36,388 bases of DNA from Nemertoderma westbladi (GCA_032718475.1 JAUCBJ010007586.1:1-36388), one strand, 5' to 3'. Positions 20,105 through 31,151 are shown, counted from the stretch's first letter. A program made the numbers and translations. Notes: generated by a model from the letters alone, not told the origin.

Positions 20105-20251
20105 ATAATTATATCCAAAAAGCGAAGAAAGGCTACCTGGATAGCCGGTCGAGACGAAATCTTTCGAATATTAACACCGAATTACAAGACGTTCAACGGA
20201 TAATGGTCCAGAATATCAGTGACGTCCTGGATAGAGGAGAGAACCTTTCCA
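20105..20251 (+). CDS. SEC22: SEC22 coding exon 3 (start of R-SNARE motif)
   Basis: Reads [19 protein letters not shown], then [17 protein letters not shown], then [11 protein letters not shown]. This is the linker and first part of the Sec22 SNARE helix. The Arg in VLDRGE is at the position of the central ionic layer that defines R-SNAREs. The exon is 147 bases (2 + 48 codons + 1) and ends before donor GTGAGT at 20252. With exons 1 and 2 it accounts for about 165 of an expected 215 residues. The end of the SNARE helix and the C-terminal membrane anchor must lie in a later exon, which I did not find up to 36388. Confidence 0.93.
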
Positions 20252-20419
20252 GTGAGTTGTATCTCATGTCAATTACCTGCATCTTATTACCCCGTCAGCC
20301 TTTTGTAGAGTTTAAGAAATTATCTTAATCTAGTCCTCAATGCTGACCGGCCAGGGTTTTTTTTCTAAATAAATGTTAGTGAAATTTATAAATGAAAATA
20401 GTGATTTCTTAATTTTTTA

Positions 20420-21663
20420 AACTTGTTTGACAATAAAATGATTCTATATAGGATTAGGCCTCACATAGAGAAACTACTGCATAAGAGCCAAAACGGATTT
20501 CGACCAAGTAAATCAACAATAGCCCAGATACTTGCACTACGGAGACTGATTGAAGGAATTAAGTCAAAGAATCTCCCCGCAGTCATAACTTTTGTGGACT
20601 TCAAGAAGGCATTCGACTCCATCCATAGAGGTAAAATGCTTGAAATCCTAAGAGCTTATGGAATACCAGAAGTAATTGTTGCTGGCATTGGATTGCTATA
20701 TTGTGACACAGAAGCGCAGGTACTCTCACCAGATGGTGAAACTGAGTTTTTCTCTATCCTGGCTCTAGCGTACTGCAAGGTGACACATTAACACCATTAC
20801 TATTTGTAATTGTGCTGGATTACGCAATGAGGACGGCCAAAAAGGGTGAAGATCTGGGATTCACACTTCAAGAACGCAGAAGTAGTCGATATCCGGCAAC
20901 TACAGTCACAGACACCGACTTTTCGAATGACATTGCCCTGCTCTCTAATACCCTAGCAGATGCACAGCTTCTACTAAATAAAGTGGAGAGGGCTGCTAAG
21001 GAGGTTGGATTGCATATACATGCTACCAAGACCGAATTCATGACCTTTAATGTTGATGGAAACTTGACAACCATTGATAATAATCAACTAAGGAAGGTCG
21101 ATTACTTCCAGTACCTTAGATCATGGATAGAGAGTAGCAAAAAGGACATAGAAGTTAGGAAAGCAAAGACTTGGGTAGCTCTATCAAAAATGGATACCAT
21201 CTGGAAATCAGATCTCTCCAGGCACCTGAAGACTAAGTTCTTTCGATCCACAGTGGAAAGTGTATTTTTATACGGGGGTGAGACCTGGACACTGACTAAA
21301 TCACTTGAACAACGAATTGATGGTTGCTACACAAGACTACTAAGGGCAGCCCTAAACATCAGCTGGAGACAACACATGACAAATGCCGAGCTTTATGGTA
21401 CAATACCACCTGTATCAACCACCCTCCGTGAACGCAGATTATGATTCAGTGGGCACTGCTGGCGAAGTAAAGACGAGGTCATACCAGATCTACTTCTCTG
21501 GCAACCAACTCATGGAAAGCGTAGTCGTGGACGACCGGCCATAACATATATAGATCAACTTGAAAGGGATACTGAACTTGGGAGAAACGAAATTGCAACA
21601 ACTATGGAGAATCGGGAAGCCTGGAAGGATCTCATTTCCACTGTCCGAGTTCGCTCGACCTAG
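20420..21663 (+). pseudogene. LINE reverse transcriptase, 5'-truncated and inactive
   Basis: A first frame (20420-20791) carries QNGFRPSKST, ILALRRLIEG and VDFKKAFDSIHRGK, which are standard fingers/palm motifs of non-LTR reverse transcriptases. A shift near 20770 leads to a second frame with GDTLTPLLFVIVLDYAMRTA and TDTDFSNDIALLSN. The catalytic F/Y-A-D-D box is FSND here, so the enzyme would be dead. The frame goes on through the thumb to a TGA at 21442-21444 and then through GHCWRSKDEVIPDL, GRPAITYIDQLERD and the usual C-terminal region to TAG at 21661. The endonuclease is missing. It lies just after SEC22 exon 3, in the same direction, presumably in intron 3. Confidence 0.9.
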
Positions 21664-22254
21664 TAGTAGTAAACTTGTTTAGAAATATTCCTAAAATTAA
21701 ATATTGCAACAACGAATTGATAAATATAAACTTTACTAAGGAGTTTGAAATAATTAACTATTTCTTTTACAAAAAGAATGTACTATTTTTTTGTCCTCTT
21801 TTTTTCTTTTTTTTTTTAAAAGTTGTTATTTACCTGGTTGTGCATCATGCGCATTTTTTATAAATATTCGGTAATCGTATCTTTTATCTTGTAAACGTTC
21901 TTGATAATGAAATTATTTGCTTCATATTATATTTTTGTCAGTGGTAGCTAAGTTGCATTTTTTATTATGTGGGGCGAGCCACAAAGTCAGCTAGCCTCAC
22001 GCCTTGCAGTGTAGACAATTGTTTAGTTTACTTACTGCTGACTGACATAGACACAGTTCTTTGCAATAGTCTTGGCTAGGATTTTTCCCCCGGGCTCCTT
22101 CCAGCCAGCTTGCTGGCTTTCTAGTTGTATAGGATATTTTAATGTAAATCGGTTCATTTGCCATTGCCATAATCCAAATTGTTTTTGATTAATATAATTA
22201 TATTTGGAATAAATATTAAAAATTTTAAATAATTAGAACGAGACAACCAAAAAT
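21664..22254. other. No gene seen; AT-rich spacer 3' of the first Ig-type gene
   Basis: AT-rich with a long T run at about 21787-21820 and one GC-richer patch (21970-22120). It includes the 3' flank of the minus-strand gene that ends at 22255. I see no AATAAA on the minus strand within about 100 bases. ATTAAA near 22137-22142 is a possible weak polyadenylation signal. The last SEC22 exon is not here. Confidence 0.5.
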
Positions 22255-24267
22255 TTACGATTTAGCGGCAGAGTTAAGTACAGAATTGGTGGAACTTTCA
22301 GTTTCGATATATCTGATGTGTACCTCATTATTAATGTAACTGGGATTGTCGGCAGTGGTATCAACATCATTCAATCGATCGCTCTTCGATCCTGAAAGTT
22401 TGTCGCTATTTATTCTGGACCCTTCAACTGGTTTCGGCTTTTTCGAGATACCCGGTTTGGTACCCAGTATTTTAGATACATCCTCAATGGCGTTGTTACC
22501 TCCATCAACTGATTTTCTGCTCTTATCAACAACGGCGTATTCATCAACGACTGTCTCAGGTTCTATGCAATTATTCAATGGTTCTTTAGGGGTATTCGGA
22601 TTAGTTGACGCAACAAAATTACTGATATTCCTTACATTTCTACTTTTATCAACAACAGCATATACATCATCCAAAACCTCGGCTGTTTTCACTGGAACTT
22701 CTGGTTTTATTTCTCTATTTGCAAACACTTTATCCATAGTATCGGTATCAGAGTCCCCAACCTGAGATTTATTTTGTTCTTTGGAGGTAGAACTTCCAAC
22801 AGCTCCGCCAAACGGTTCGTAGTAATCAACATCTTCAGACTTCGCTAATCCTTCTCTTGTACCAAAAATACTGTCACGAGCATTATAGTATTCTTCGTCA
22901 ACTTCAACATTAACTTGGTTAGACACAACGTTACCTTTATCTACGTCGCATTGAACATAATAGTCATCCATCGTAAAGTTATCATTATCAACACCATCTC
23001 CTGGGGATCTTTCCTGTCCCAGAGTTTTACGTTTCCGCCTATAGAGCACGAAAAGTGCAATAAAAACTACAATAGCTACAACCAGAACAACTACTGATGA
23101 CGTCACTGCAACTATGGTAATGACTGAACTCGAACTGCCTTCGCTGGCTGATTGGCTGGTCGTTGATTGAGGGAATCCAATGATACTGATACCACCACTG
23201 GTGGAACTGATATCTTGTTTCCATGGAATACAGTATACTTCATACCAGTAGATGGCGCTGTCTTGTACATTCATTGCAACAGATAGAGTCGGTCCTTCTC
23301 CTACAATATCAGTAACATTATCTGTAACTCTAAACCAGGTTATGTTATTATCAGGCGTTCCGGATGTGAACTCAGCATTTAGTACAATAACCTCTCCTTC
23401 AAGTATTTCAATAATATCCTCAACGGGTTTATTAGTATCTGTAGAGATTATAAGATTGGTTGCTAAGTAACCTATTACCATAGTAACACCGCACTCAGTA
23501 ACCCCATTGGATACAATGTTTTTAGCCCTGCAAGTAAACATTTGTTGGTTATATAATGTTGGGTTGGTTTCTATGTCAGTAAGGTTTAGTTTTAGGATTT
23601 CTACTGAATCCAGTTTCTTGTAGCTATAACTATTGTTCATATCTTCATTATCGGTGTTAACCCATTGGAATACGCCGTTGTTAGGATAAACATATTCTTT
23701 AGGAGAAGGTAACCAATCAGTAGCTTTACATTCAAGGAAGGGGTTTGATTGGTCCGATTCCGGTAGGAATTTATTTGAATTTGGATCGAATATTAAACGA
23801 CAATTAGAGTTACCGGTTTCCACTTCCCCGTTACAACCACAGTGTAGGTCGGAGGAACGAGTTTGACATTCTGGGAAGCGACGTTGATATGACAGATTGT
23901 CACAACATCCCCACCAACAAGAGTAAAGAGAATCTCCGTTATATTCCCATTCGTGCATAAGCTCAGTCACAGTAAATGTAACTGCGTGGGCGTCTCTATC
24001 TATGGCAACTGTTCCTCTGGACTGTTTGTGGTTAACGGTAGATAATAGATTCTCACCACCCCGATACAATCGGACCTTGTCATAAATATTATATCCATAA
24101 CTGATACGACTATCAGTACAAACTACTTTCAGTTTGTCTCCTCTCATTAAACAATCTCGCCCTTCTGGTAAAATCTTTTTCATATTCGTCAAACCGCTGA
24201 CAATAACATTATGATTTACAAAAACTCCAGTAATTACAGCGATTAGATAAACACAATTCAGGGACAT
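22255..24267 (-). CDS. Ig-superfamily type I membrane receptor-like protein A (670 aa)
   Basis: A single open exon. Residues 1-25 are a signal peptide (MSLNCVYLIAVITGVFVNHN). The ectodomain looks like three Ig-type domains: about 35-130 (LKVVCTD...YSCWWGCC), a Cys-rich link (CQTRSSDLHCGCNG), about 170-265 (FLECKA...VFQW...MFTCRAKN) and about 280-360 (NITWFRV...DSAIYWYEVYC). It has several N-glycosylation sequons. A transmembrane helix at about 380-408 ends in RRKRK. The roughly 260-residue tail is rich in tyrosines: EEYYNARD (about 461), two copies of YAVVDKSR (Tyr 536 and 577), PSYINNEV (Tyr 644) and HIRYIETE. YxN motifs can bind Grb2-type SH2 domains, and YAVV resembles but does not meet the ITIM rule. 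It is likely a signalling cell-surface receptor. Ligand and family name are unknown. Confidence 0.85.
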   Translation of the reverse strand: MSLNCVYLIAVITGVFVNHNVIVSGLTNMKKILPEGRDCLMRGDKLKVVCTDSRISYGYNIYDKVRLYRGGENLLSTVNHKQSRGTVAIDRDAHAVTFTVTELMHEWEYNGDSLYSCWWGCCDNLSYQRRFPECQTRSSDLHCGCNGEVETGNSNCRLIFDPNSNKFLPESDQSNPFLECKATDWLPSPKEYVYPNNGVFQWVNTDNEDMNNSYSYKKLDSVEILKLNLTDIETNPTLYNQQMFTCRAKNIVSNGVTECGVTMVIGYLATNLIISTDTNKPVEDIIEILEGEVIVLNAEFTSGTPDNNITWFRVTDNVTDIVGEGPTLSVAMNVQDSAIYWYEVYCIPWKQDISSTSGGISIIGFPQSTTSQSASEGSSSSVITIVAVTSSVVVLVVAIVVFIALFVLYRRKRKTLGQERSPGDGVDNDNFTMDDYYVQCDVDKGNVVSNQVNVEVDEEYYNARDSIFGTREGLAKSEDVDYYEPFGGAVGSSTSKEQNKSQVGDSDTDTMDKVFANREIKPEVPVKTAEVLDDVYAVVDKSRNVRNISNFVASTNPNTPKEPLNNCIEPETVVDEYAVVDKSRKSVDGGNNAIEDVSKILGTKPGISKKPKPVEGSRINSDKLSGSKSDRLNDVDTTADNPSYINNEVHIRYIETESSTNSVLNSAAKS

Positions 24268-24590
24268 CGTTAAAACAAAAAATAATAAAAAATGTTAAAG
24301 AAAATATTGTGAACATAATTATCTGTAGGTACACCATTTAATTATATATGTTAAAGTCATAATGTTACAAATATACTTCCTTACTTACTTGTAGGTTTTA
24401 ATGAGGAGGTAAATACAGTTGGTTTATAGTTCCCGTTTGCGAAGTTAATAAAGGATTATTATAAGTTATATAAATTCGACCTGCCAGCAGGCAAATCTCC
24501 AAAATACTTAAATGGGTTTGGCTCACTGGGTTCCTGAGTCGCAAGTATTAGGTGAAGTTTGTATCATAGGAACTAGATGATGGTTATGGA
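24268..24590 (-). promoter_or_regulatory. Upstream region of receptor A, conserved with receptor B
   Basis: The 300 bp before the start codon matches the region before gene B (33009-33305) in blocks. These include GTTTTAATGAGGAG, GAAGTTAATAAAGGATTATTATAAGTTA, CTGCCAGCAGGCAAATCTCC and TTTGTATCATAGGAAC. A TATA-like AATTTATATAAC lies on the minus strand at 24465-24476. After CATAGGAAC the two copies stop matching. The block most likely holds the duplicated promoter and 5' UTR. A CAAGTAAGTAAG sequence on the minus strand near 24384-24395 could be a 5' UTR splice donor in this copy only. Confidence 0.55.
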
Positions 24591-24654
24591 ACGTTAATAA
24601 GGATAATCCAAACTAAAGAGGGCGGGTAGGGGTAGAAAAAGTTCCCAAATTACC

Positions 24655-25036
24655 TCCAAATGCAGGATAATTTCATCCCTGGTACTTTCATCGACTTCTC
24701 ATTCCCTACCAAACCCGCAATATCCCAAACCAGACCTGCTGGACCCACACGTCATTGGGGTGGCGTCGTAATCGCCACAGGCGACTATCACCGACCAACT
24801 CAACGCCACAACATCTCCCGGGCCGACATACCTCGACTTCCAATCGTTAGTGTCCCGGCTCGTTGAAGTGTTTGACGATGGCAACGACCGCCCACTCCTG
24901 GTCATGTCGGGTTCACATTGACCTAAAGGACGGGACGACCCCCCTTCCACCTTAATGGGGCGCCCCCGATACCAAAATGTCTCCGGGCAGATGTCAAGGA
25001 CCTCTTAGACTTTCTGACATCACTGACTCACTCACT
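24655..25036 (+). pseudogene. Retrotransposon coding debris (upstream of Gypsy RT)
   Basis: GC-richer than its surroundings, with protein-like stretches in broken frames (RPAGPTRHWGGVVIATGDYH, then NGAPPIPKC and ADVKDLLDFLTSL). Its position before, and direction with, the Gypsy reverse transcriptase fragment suggest the protease/linker part of the same element. I could not match a motif firmly. Confidence 0.4.
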
Positions 25037-25038
25037 CA

Positions 25039-25255
25039 CATGTGAAGAATACCAGGTTTTTACTTTTCGGTCGAAATTTTATTGTAATTTTATTTATGAA
25101 GAATTTGTATTTTTGAAAATTTCTCCTTATTAAGTGTTTTATATCGTTCATTTCTATCTTATAACCTGTGTAGATACGTATTCGTTTATTGTTTTGGTTG
25201 GAATCAGCCCTTCTTAAACCTGCGGTTTTAGTGAAAAACTGGTATTCTTCACATG
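25039..25255. repeat. Short inverted repeat, possible insertion in Gypsy debris
   Basis: CATGTGAAGAATACCA at 25039-25054 is exactly reversed at 25240-25255. A third, direct copy of CTGGTATWCTTCACATGGG is at 25337-25355. The AT-rich interior differs from the GC-richer flanks, as if a small inverted-repeat element had landed inside the retrotransposon fragment. Confidence 0.6.
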
Positions 25256-25355
25256 GGTGAAAACTGCATTACATGGACATATAATTGTCCATAACAACAC
25301 ATAACTGAATTACATGGAAATATAACAGCAGTTAGTCTGGTATACTTCACATGGG

Positions 25356-25700
25356 CCGACAGGTTGCGGGGTAATCCACCTGGTGAGTGGTGACAACCCC
25401 AACAGAATGGGCACACCCGATGACTGGGCGAGAAAACCGAACGGAAAACTCCGTTTGTGGGTGGACCTGGTGCCACCTGAACCATTGTGTGCGCTGTCCA
25501 CGGTACCCAACCCCTAACCTCAGACATCTTGTCGCCTCTATCCCATCCGATGCCAACATCTTCAGTGTGTTTGATGCAGCGGGGGGATGTTGGCACGTTC
25601 CCCTGGTCGAGGCATCCCAGCCTCTAACAACATTCGCGACCCCATGGGACCGCTACTTACACACACGAAGCTTAATGGGACTTGTATCGTCTGGGGAGGA
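25356..25700 (+). pseudogene. Ty3/Gypsy reverse transcriptase fragment
   Basis: The frame from 25387 gives VTTPTEWAHPM. A shifted frame then gives RKPNGKLRLWVDL, followed by PRYPTPNL, SDANIFSVFDAAGGCWHVPL and LTTFATPWDRY. These are the early palm motifs of Ty3/Gypsy reverse transcriptase in the right order. The catalytic YVDD region is not present; the homology ends near LMGLVSSGEE. The frameshift and truncation make it non-functional. Confidence 0.85.
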
Positions 25701-26767
25701 ATATAACCCTCTTTCAAAAAATTTTTTTTCTAATTTTTTTGCTACAGCAGATTTGTATCAAGATTCCAAGTTTAAAAACCGTTTAGCAAGATCTCTCTTA
25801 CTTTTCGAGATATGCTGGTCTGTCCGTTTTACTGTCTAGTACATATTAACAGTACAAATAAGTAACTAATTAATTTAATTAATTTAATTAAAATGAGCTA
25901 ATTAAGAATTCTATAAGATAAAATTTTGTAGAGTCGATCGTGCTGAATCCAAAAAAGTTATTTCAAGAAATTTGGGCGACGATATAATTGGTATATTAAA
26001 CTATAACCTAAAGTATTGGACATTTAAAAATAAGTGGTGGGGGGGGGGGGGGGGGGGGGTAGGTAGGTACTCAACCCCCCCCCCCCCCCCCCCCCCCATT
26101 CTCCCTTAAAGTCCATTCCATTCCATGTCCACTCACCCCATTCGACATTCGACCTTGGAACTAATCAAACAGAAACATTTTACATATTACAAATTTCGAA
26201 TATTGATGGGCCTCGCTAATGCAAACGGTCTGCTAAGCAACGGATGGCGTAGGGATGGATCGGGTGAGGGTTGGAATGCAGTCGTATATTTAAAGAAGAT
26301 ACGAATTTTAGCAACGAGGGAGTCCCCCCAACTCAGACCCTATTGTAATGTTACACTGGTTTAGACCTCAGCTTCTCCAATAATAGTTACTGGATCGGCT
26401 CAAAAAAACAAACATCCTGATAATATTAGAACCGAGCTTTGCACGACAACAAACATCATGTTGCGTTAACTCTCACCACAGTTATGTCCCAAGCCAATTA
26501 TCAGCATTTCACTATTATTATTTCATATAAGCTAGGATTCACCATATTTTACCAACTACATTTAATTAATCCTTACCATTTAACATATACTGACACTGAC
26601 ATTAACAATCATCGGGATTGTATATCGAACTCGATACTGTGGTTCGCTATGCTGTGCAGTGTGCAGTGCACCCAATTAATTGTCAAGGAACATCTATGTT
26701 CTCTCAACCTATTTTGTTCACAAACATAACAACTGTATGTTGTGTGGCAATTCAATATATTGTAATG
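25701..26767. other. No gene seen; contains a poly-G/poly-C pair
   Basis: AT-rich sequence apart from the homopolymer pair at 26039-26097. Short frames on the plus strand (26125-26364 and 26439-26729) have no recognisable domain and no codon-like pattern. Confidence 0.5.
26039..26097. repeat. G21 / C23 homopolymer pair with 15-bp loop
   Basis: Twenty-one Gs (26039-26059), then TAGGTAGGTACTCAA, then twenty-three Cs (26075-26097). Together they could form a perfect G:C hairpin or, alone, G-quadruplex and i-motif structures. Exact run lengths are likely unreliable in an assembly. Confidence 0.9.
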
Positions 26768-27183
26768 GTGAAAAATATCGAGACATGAAAAATATCAAGA
26801 GTAAAAATAACGAGAGTAAAAATATCGAGAGTAAAAATATCGAGTGTTGAAAAATATCGAAAATAACGAGTGTTGAAAAATATCGAGAGTAAAAATATCG
26901 AGTGTTGAAAAAAATCGAGTGTTGAAAAATATCGAGAGTAAAAATATCGAGAGTAAAAATATCGAATGTTGAAAAATATCGAGAGTAAAAATATCGAGTG
27001 TTGAAATATATCGAAATATCGAGTGTTGAAATATATCGAGAGTAAAAATATCGAGTGTTGAAAAATATCGAGAGTAAAAATATCGAGTGTTGAAAAATAT
27101 CGAGAGTAAAAATATCGAGTGTTGAAAAATATCGAGTGTTGAAAAATATCGAGTGTGTGAAAAATATCGAGAGTAAAAATATT
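26768..27183 (-). repeat. Two-monomer minisatellite, short inverted array
   Basis: About 26 tandem units, each the reverse complement of the monomers in the array at 27503-31151: GAGAGTAAAAATATC (15 bp) and GAGTGTTGAAAAATATC (17 bp). Units near the left edge are degenerate (AATATCAAGAG, AATAACGAGAG). The array is therefore inverted with respect to the main one, with a 319-bp spacer between. Confidence 0.95.
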
Positions 27184-27502
27184 GCATTTTGCTTGAGCAT
27201 TTTATTTAGAATTATGGAACAATATTGCAGTGCATGGGTTACAACAGTGCAAGTGCAAATAAATGGCATTAATACACCTTGGGTACCCATTTACCAGATT
27301 TATTATACTAGCTAGTTTTTGCTATTTTTTAATAAATATTATAAAAAAAGTGCTAGCTATAAATTTTGATAAATATTATAAATATTGTTAAATATTATAT
27401 TAGAACACGTATAAGCTACCAAATGTTGATAAAAAATTTTGTTCTAGAACATTTTTAGGAAAAAAAATTATCATATAACCCGTATTTAAAAAAATTGTTA
27501 CT
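27184..27502. other. Spacer between inverted minisatellite arms
   Basis: AT-rich, with repeated AAATATTATAAA words and CTAGCTAG (27310-27317) and GCTAGC (27351-27356) palindromes. No gene. It would form the loop if the two minisatellite arms paired. Confidence 0.7.
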
Positions 27503-30500
27503 ATCGATATTTTTGCTCTCGATATTTTTCAACACTCTATATTTTTCAACACTCAACACTGGATATTTTTATTCTCGATATTTTTCAACACTCGATATTT
27601 TTCAACACTCGATATTTTTCAACACTCGATATTTTTACTCTCGATATTTTTCAACACTCGATATTTTTACTCTCGATATATTTCAACACTCGATATTTTT
27701 ACTCTCGATATTTTTCAACACTCGATATTTTTCAACACTCGATATTTTTACTCTCGATATATTTCAACACTCGATATTTTTCAACACTCGATATTTTTAC
27801 TCTCGATATATTTCAACACTCGATATTTTTACTCTCGATATATTTCAACACTCGATATTTTTACTCTCGATATTTTTCAACACTCGATATTTTTCAACAC
27901 TCGATATTTTTGCTCTCGATATTTTTCAACACTCGATATTTTTCAACACTCGATATTTTTCAACACTCGATATTTTTCAACACTCGATATTTTTACTCTC
28001 GATATTTTTCAACACTCGATATTTGTACTCTCGATATTTTTCAACACTCGATATTTTTACTCTCGATATTTTTCAACACTCTATATTTTTACTCTCGATA
28101 TTTTTCAACACTCGATATTTTTACTCTCGATATTTTTACTCTCGATATTTTTCAACACTCGATATTTTTACTCTCGATATTTTTACTCTCGATATTTTTA
28201 CTCTCGATATTTTTACTCTCGATATTTTTCAACACTCGATATTTTTACTCTCGATATTTTTCAACACTCGATATTTTTACTCTCGATATTTTTACTCTCG
28301 ATATTTTTACTCTCGATATTTTTACTCTCGATATTTTTCAACACTCGATATTTTTACTCTCGATATTTTTCAACACTCGATATTTTTACTCTCGATATTT
28401 TTACTCTCGATATTTTTCAACACTCGATATTTTTACTCTCGATATTTTTCAACACTCGATATTTTTCAACACTCGATATTTTTCAACACTCGATATTTTT
28501 CAACACTCGATATTTTTACTCTCGATATTTTTCAACACTCGATATTTGTACTCTCGATATTTTTCAACACTCGATATTTTTACTCTCGATATTTTTCAAC
28601 ACTCTATATTTTTACTCTCGATATTTTTCAACACTCGATATTTTTACTCTCGATATTTTTACTCTCGATATTTTTCAACACTCGATATTTTTACTCTCGA
28701 TATTTTTACTCTCGATATTTTTACTCTCGATATTTTTACTCTCGATATTTTTCAACACTCGATATTTTTACTCTCGATATTTTTCAACACTCGATATTTT
28801 TACTCTCGATATTTTTACTCTCGATATTTTTACTCTCGATATTTTTACTCTCGATATTTTTCAACACTCGATATTTTTACTCTCGATATTTTTCAACACT
28901 CGATATTTTTACTCTCGATATTTTTACTCTCGATATTTTTACTCTCGATATTTTTACTCTCGATATTTTTACTCTCGATATTTTTCAACACTCGATATTT
29001 TTACTCTTGATATTTTTCAACACTCGATATTTTTCAACACTCTATATTTTTCAACACTCAACACTGGATATTTTTATTCTCGATATTTTTCAACACTCTA
29101 TATTTTTGCTCTCGATATTTTTCAACACTCGATATTTTTCAACACTCGATATTTTTCAACACTCGATATTTTTCAACACTCGATATTTTTACTCTCGATA
29201 TTTTTCAACACTCGATATTTTTACTCTCGATATTTTTCAACACTCGATATTTTTACTCTCGATATTTTTCAACACTCTATATTTTTACTCTCGATATTTT
29301 TCAACACTCGATATTTTTACTCTCGATATTTTTCAACACTCGATATTTTTACTCTCGATATTTTTACCCTCGATATTTTTACTCTCGATATTTTTATTCT
29401 CGATATTTTTCAACACTCGATATTTTTGCTCTCGATATTTTTCAACACTCGATATTTTTCAACACTCGATATTTTTCAACACTCGATATTTTTCAACACT
29501 CTATATTTTTACTCTCGATATTTTTCAACACTCGATATTTTTACTCTCGATATTTTTCAACACTCGATATTTTTACTCTCGATATTTTTACCCTCGATAT
29601 TTTTGCTCTCGATATTTTTCAACACTCGATATTTTTCAACACTCGATATTTTTCAACACTCGATATTTTTCAACACTCGATATTTTTACTCTCGATATTT
29701 TTCAACACTCGATATTTTTACTCTCGATATTTTTCAACACTCGATATTTTTACTCTCGATATTTTTCAACACTCTATATTTTTACTCTCGATATTTTTCA
29801 ACACTCGATATTTTTACTCTCGATATTTTTACTCTCGATATTTTTCAACACTCGATATTTTTACTCTCGATATTTTTACTCTCGATATTTTTACTCTCGA
29901 TATTTTTACTCTCGATATTTTTACTCTCGATATTTTTCAACACTCGATATTTTTACTCTCGATATTTTTCAACACTCGATATTTTCAACACTCGATATTT
30001 TTACTCTTGATATTTTTCAACACTCGATATTTTTGCTCTCGATATTTTTCAACACTCTATATTTTTCAACACTCAACACTGGATATTTTTACTCTCGATA
30101 TTTTTACTCTCGATATTTTTACTCTCGATATTTTTCAACACTCGATATTTTTACTCTCGATATTTTTACTCTCGATATTTTTACTCTCGATATTTTTACT
30201 CTCGATATTTTTCAACACTCGATATTTTTACTCTCGATATTTTTCAACACTCGATATTTTTACTCTCGATATTTTTACTCTCGATATTTTTACTCTCGAT
30301 ATTTTTACTCTCGATATTTTTCAACACTCGATATTTTTACTCTCGATATTTTTCAACACTCGATATTTTTACTCTCGATATTTTTACTCTCGATATTTTT
30401 ACTCTCGATATTTTTACTCTCGATATTTTTACTCTCGATATTTTTCAACACTCGATATTTTTACTCTTGATATTTTTCAACACTCGATATTTTTGCTCTC

Positions 30501-31151
30501 GATATTTTTCAACACTCTATATTTTTCAACACTCAACACTCGATATTTTTACTCTCGATATTTTTCAACACTCGATATTTTTGCTCTCGATATTTTTCAA
30601 CACTCGATATTTTTCAACACTCGATATTTTTCAACACTCGATATTTTTCAACACTCGATATTTTTACTCTCGATATTTTTCAACACTCGATATTTTTACT
30701 CTCGATATTTTTCAACACTCGATATTTTTACTCTCGATATTTTTCAACACTCGATATTTTTACTCTCGATATTTTTCAACACTCGATATTTTTCAACACT
30801 CGATATTTTTCAACACTCGATATTTTTATTCTCGATATTTTTCAACACTCGATATTTTTACTCTCGATATTTTTCAACACTCGATATTTTTACTCTCGAT
30901 ATTTTTACTCTCGATATTTTTACTCTCGATATTTTTACTCTCGATATTTTTCAACACTCGATATTTTTACTCTCGATATTTTTCAACACTCGATATTTTT
31001 ACTCTCGATATTTTCACTCTCGATATTTTTACTCTCGATATTTTTGCCCTCGATATTTTTACTCTCGATATTTTTTGAACTCTCGATATTATCGTTATTT
31101 TTCAACACTCGATGTTTTTACTCGCGTTATTTTTACTCTCGATATTTTTCA
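27503..31151 (+). repeat. Two-monomer minisatellite, main array (3.65 kb)
   Basis: More than 200 tandem copies of ACTCTCGATATTTTT (15 bp, A) and CAACACTCGATATTTTT (17 bp, B) in a mixed, non-random order. Runs of A up to five long alternate with runs of B. Rare variants (CTCTATATTTTT, GATATTTGTACTC, TTTTTGCTCTC, TACCCTCG, CACTGGATATT) recur at matching spacings, for example 525 bp between 28018 and 28543, which shows higher-order duplication. Neither monomer contains a stop in any forward frame, so open frames of up to 991 codons appear. They hop frame at each 17-mer and are artefacts. The array lies between gene A's upstream region and the 3' end of gene B. Confidence 0.97.

Noticed and set aside
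27495-30470. 991-codon open frame of YSRYF/LDIFT/SIFLL repeats, and the other long frames over the same array (27910-29010, 29426-30010, 30007-31272, 26718-27290)
   Set aside because: They come from a minisatellite whose monomers lack stops in any forward frame. The frame changes at every 17-bp unit, so no consistent peptide repeat is kept.
27503-31151. CRISPR-like periodic array
   Set aside because: Units are contiguous tandem monomers with no unique spacers, in a eukaryotic genome.
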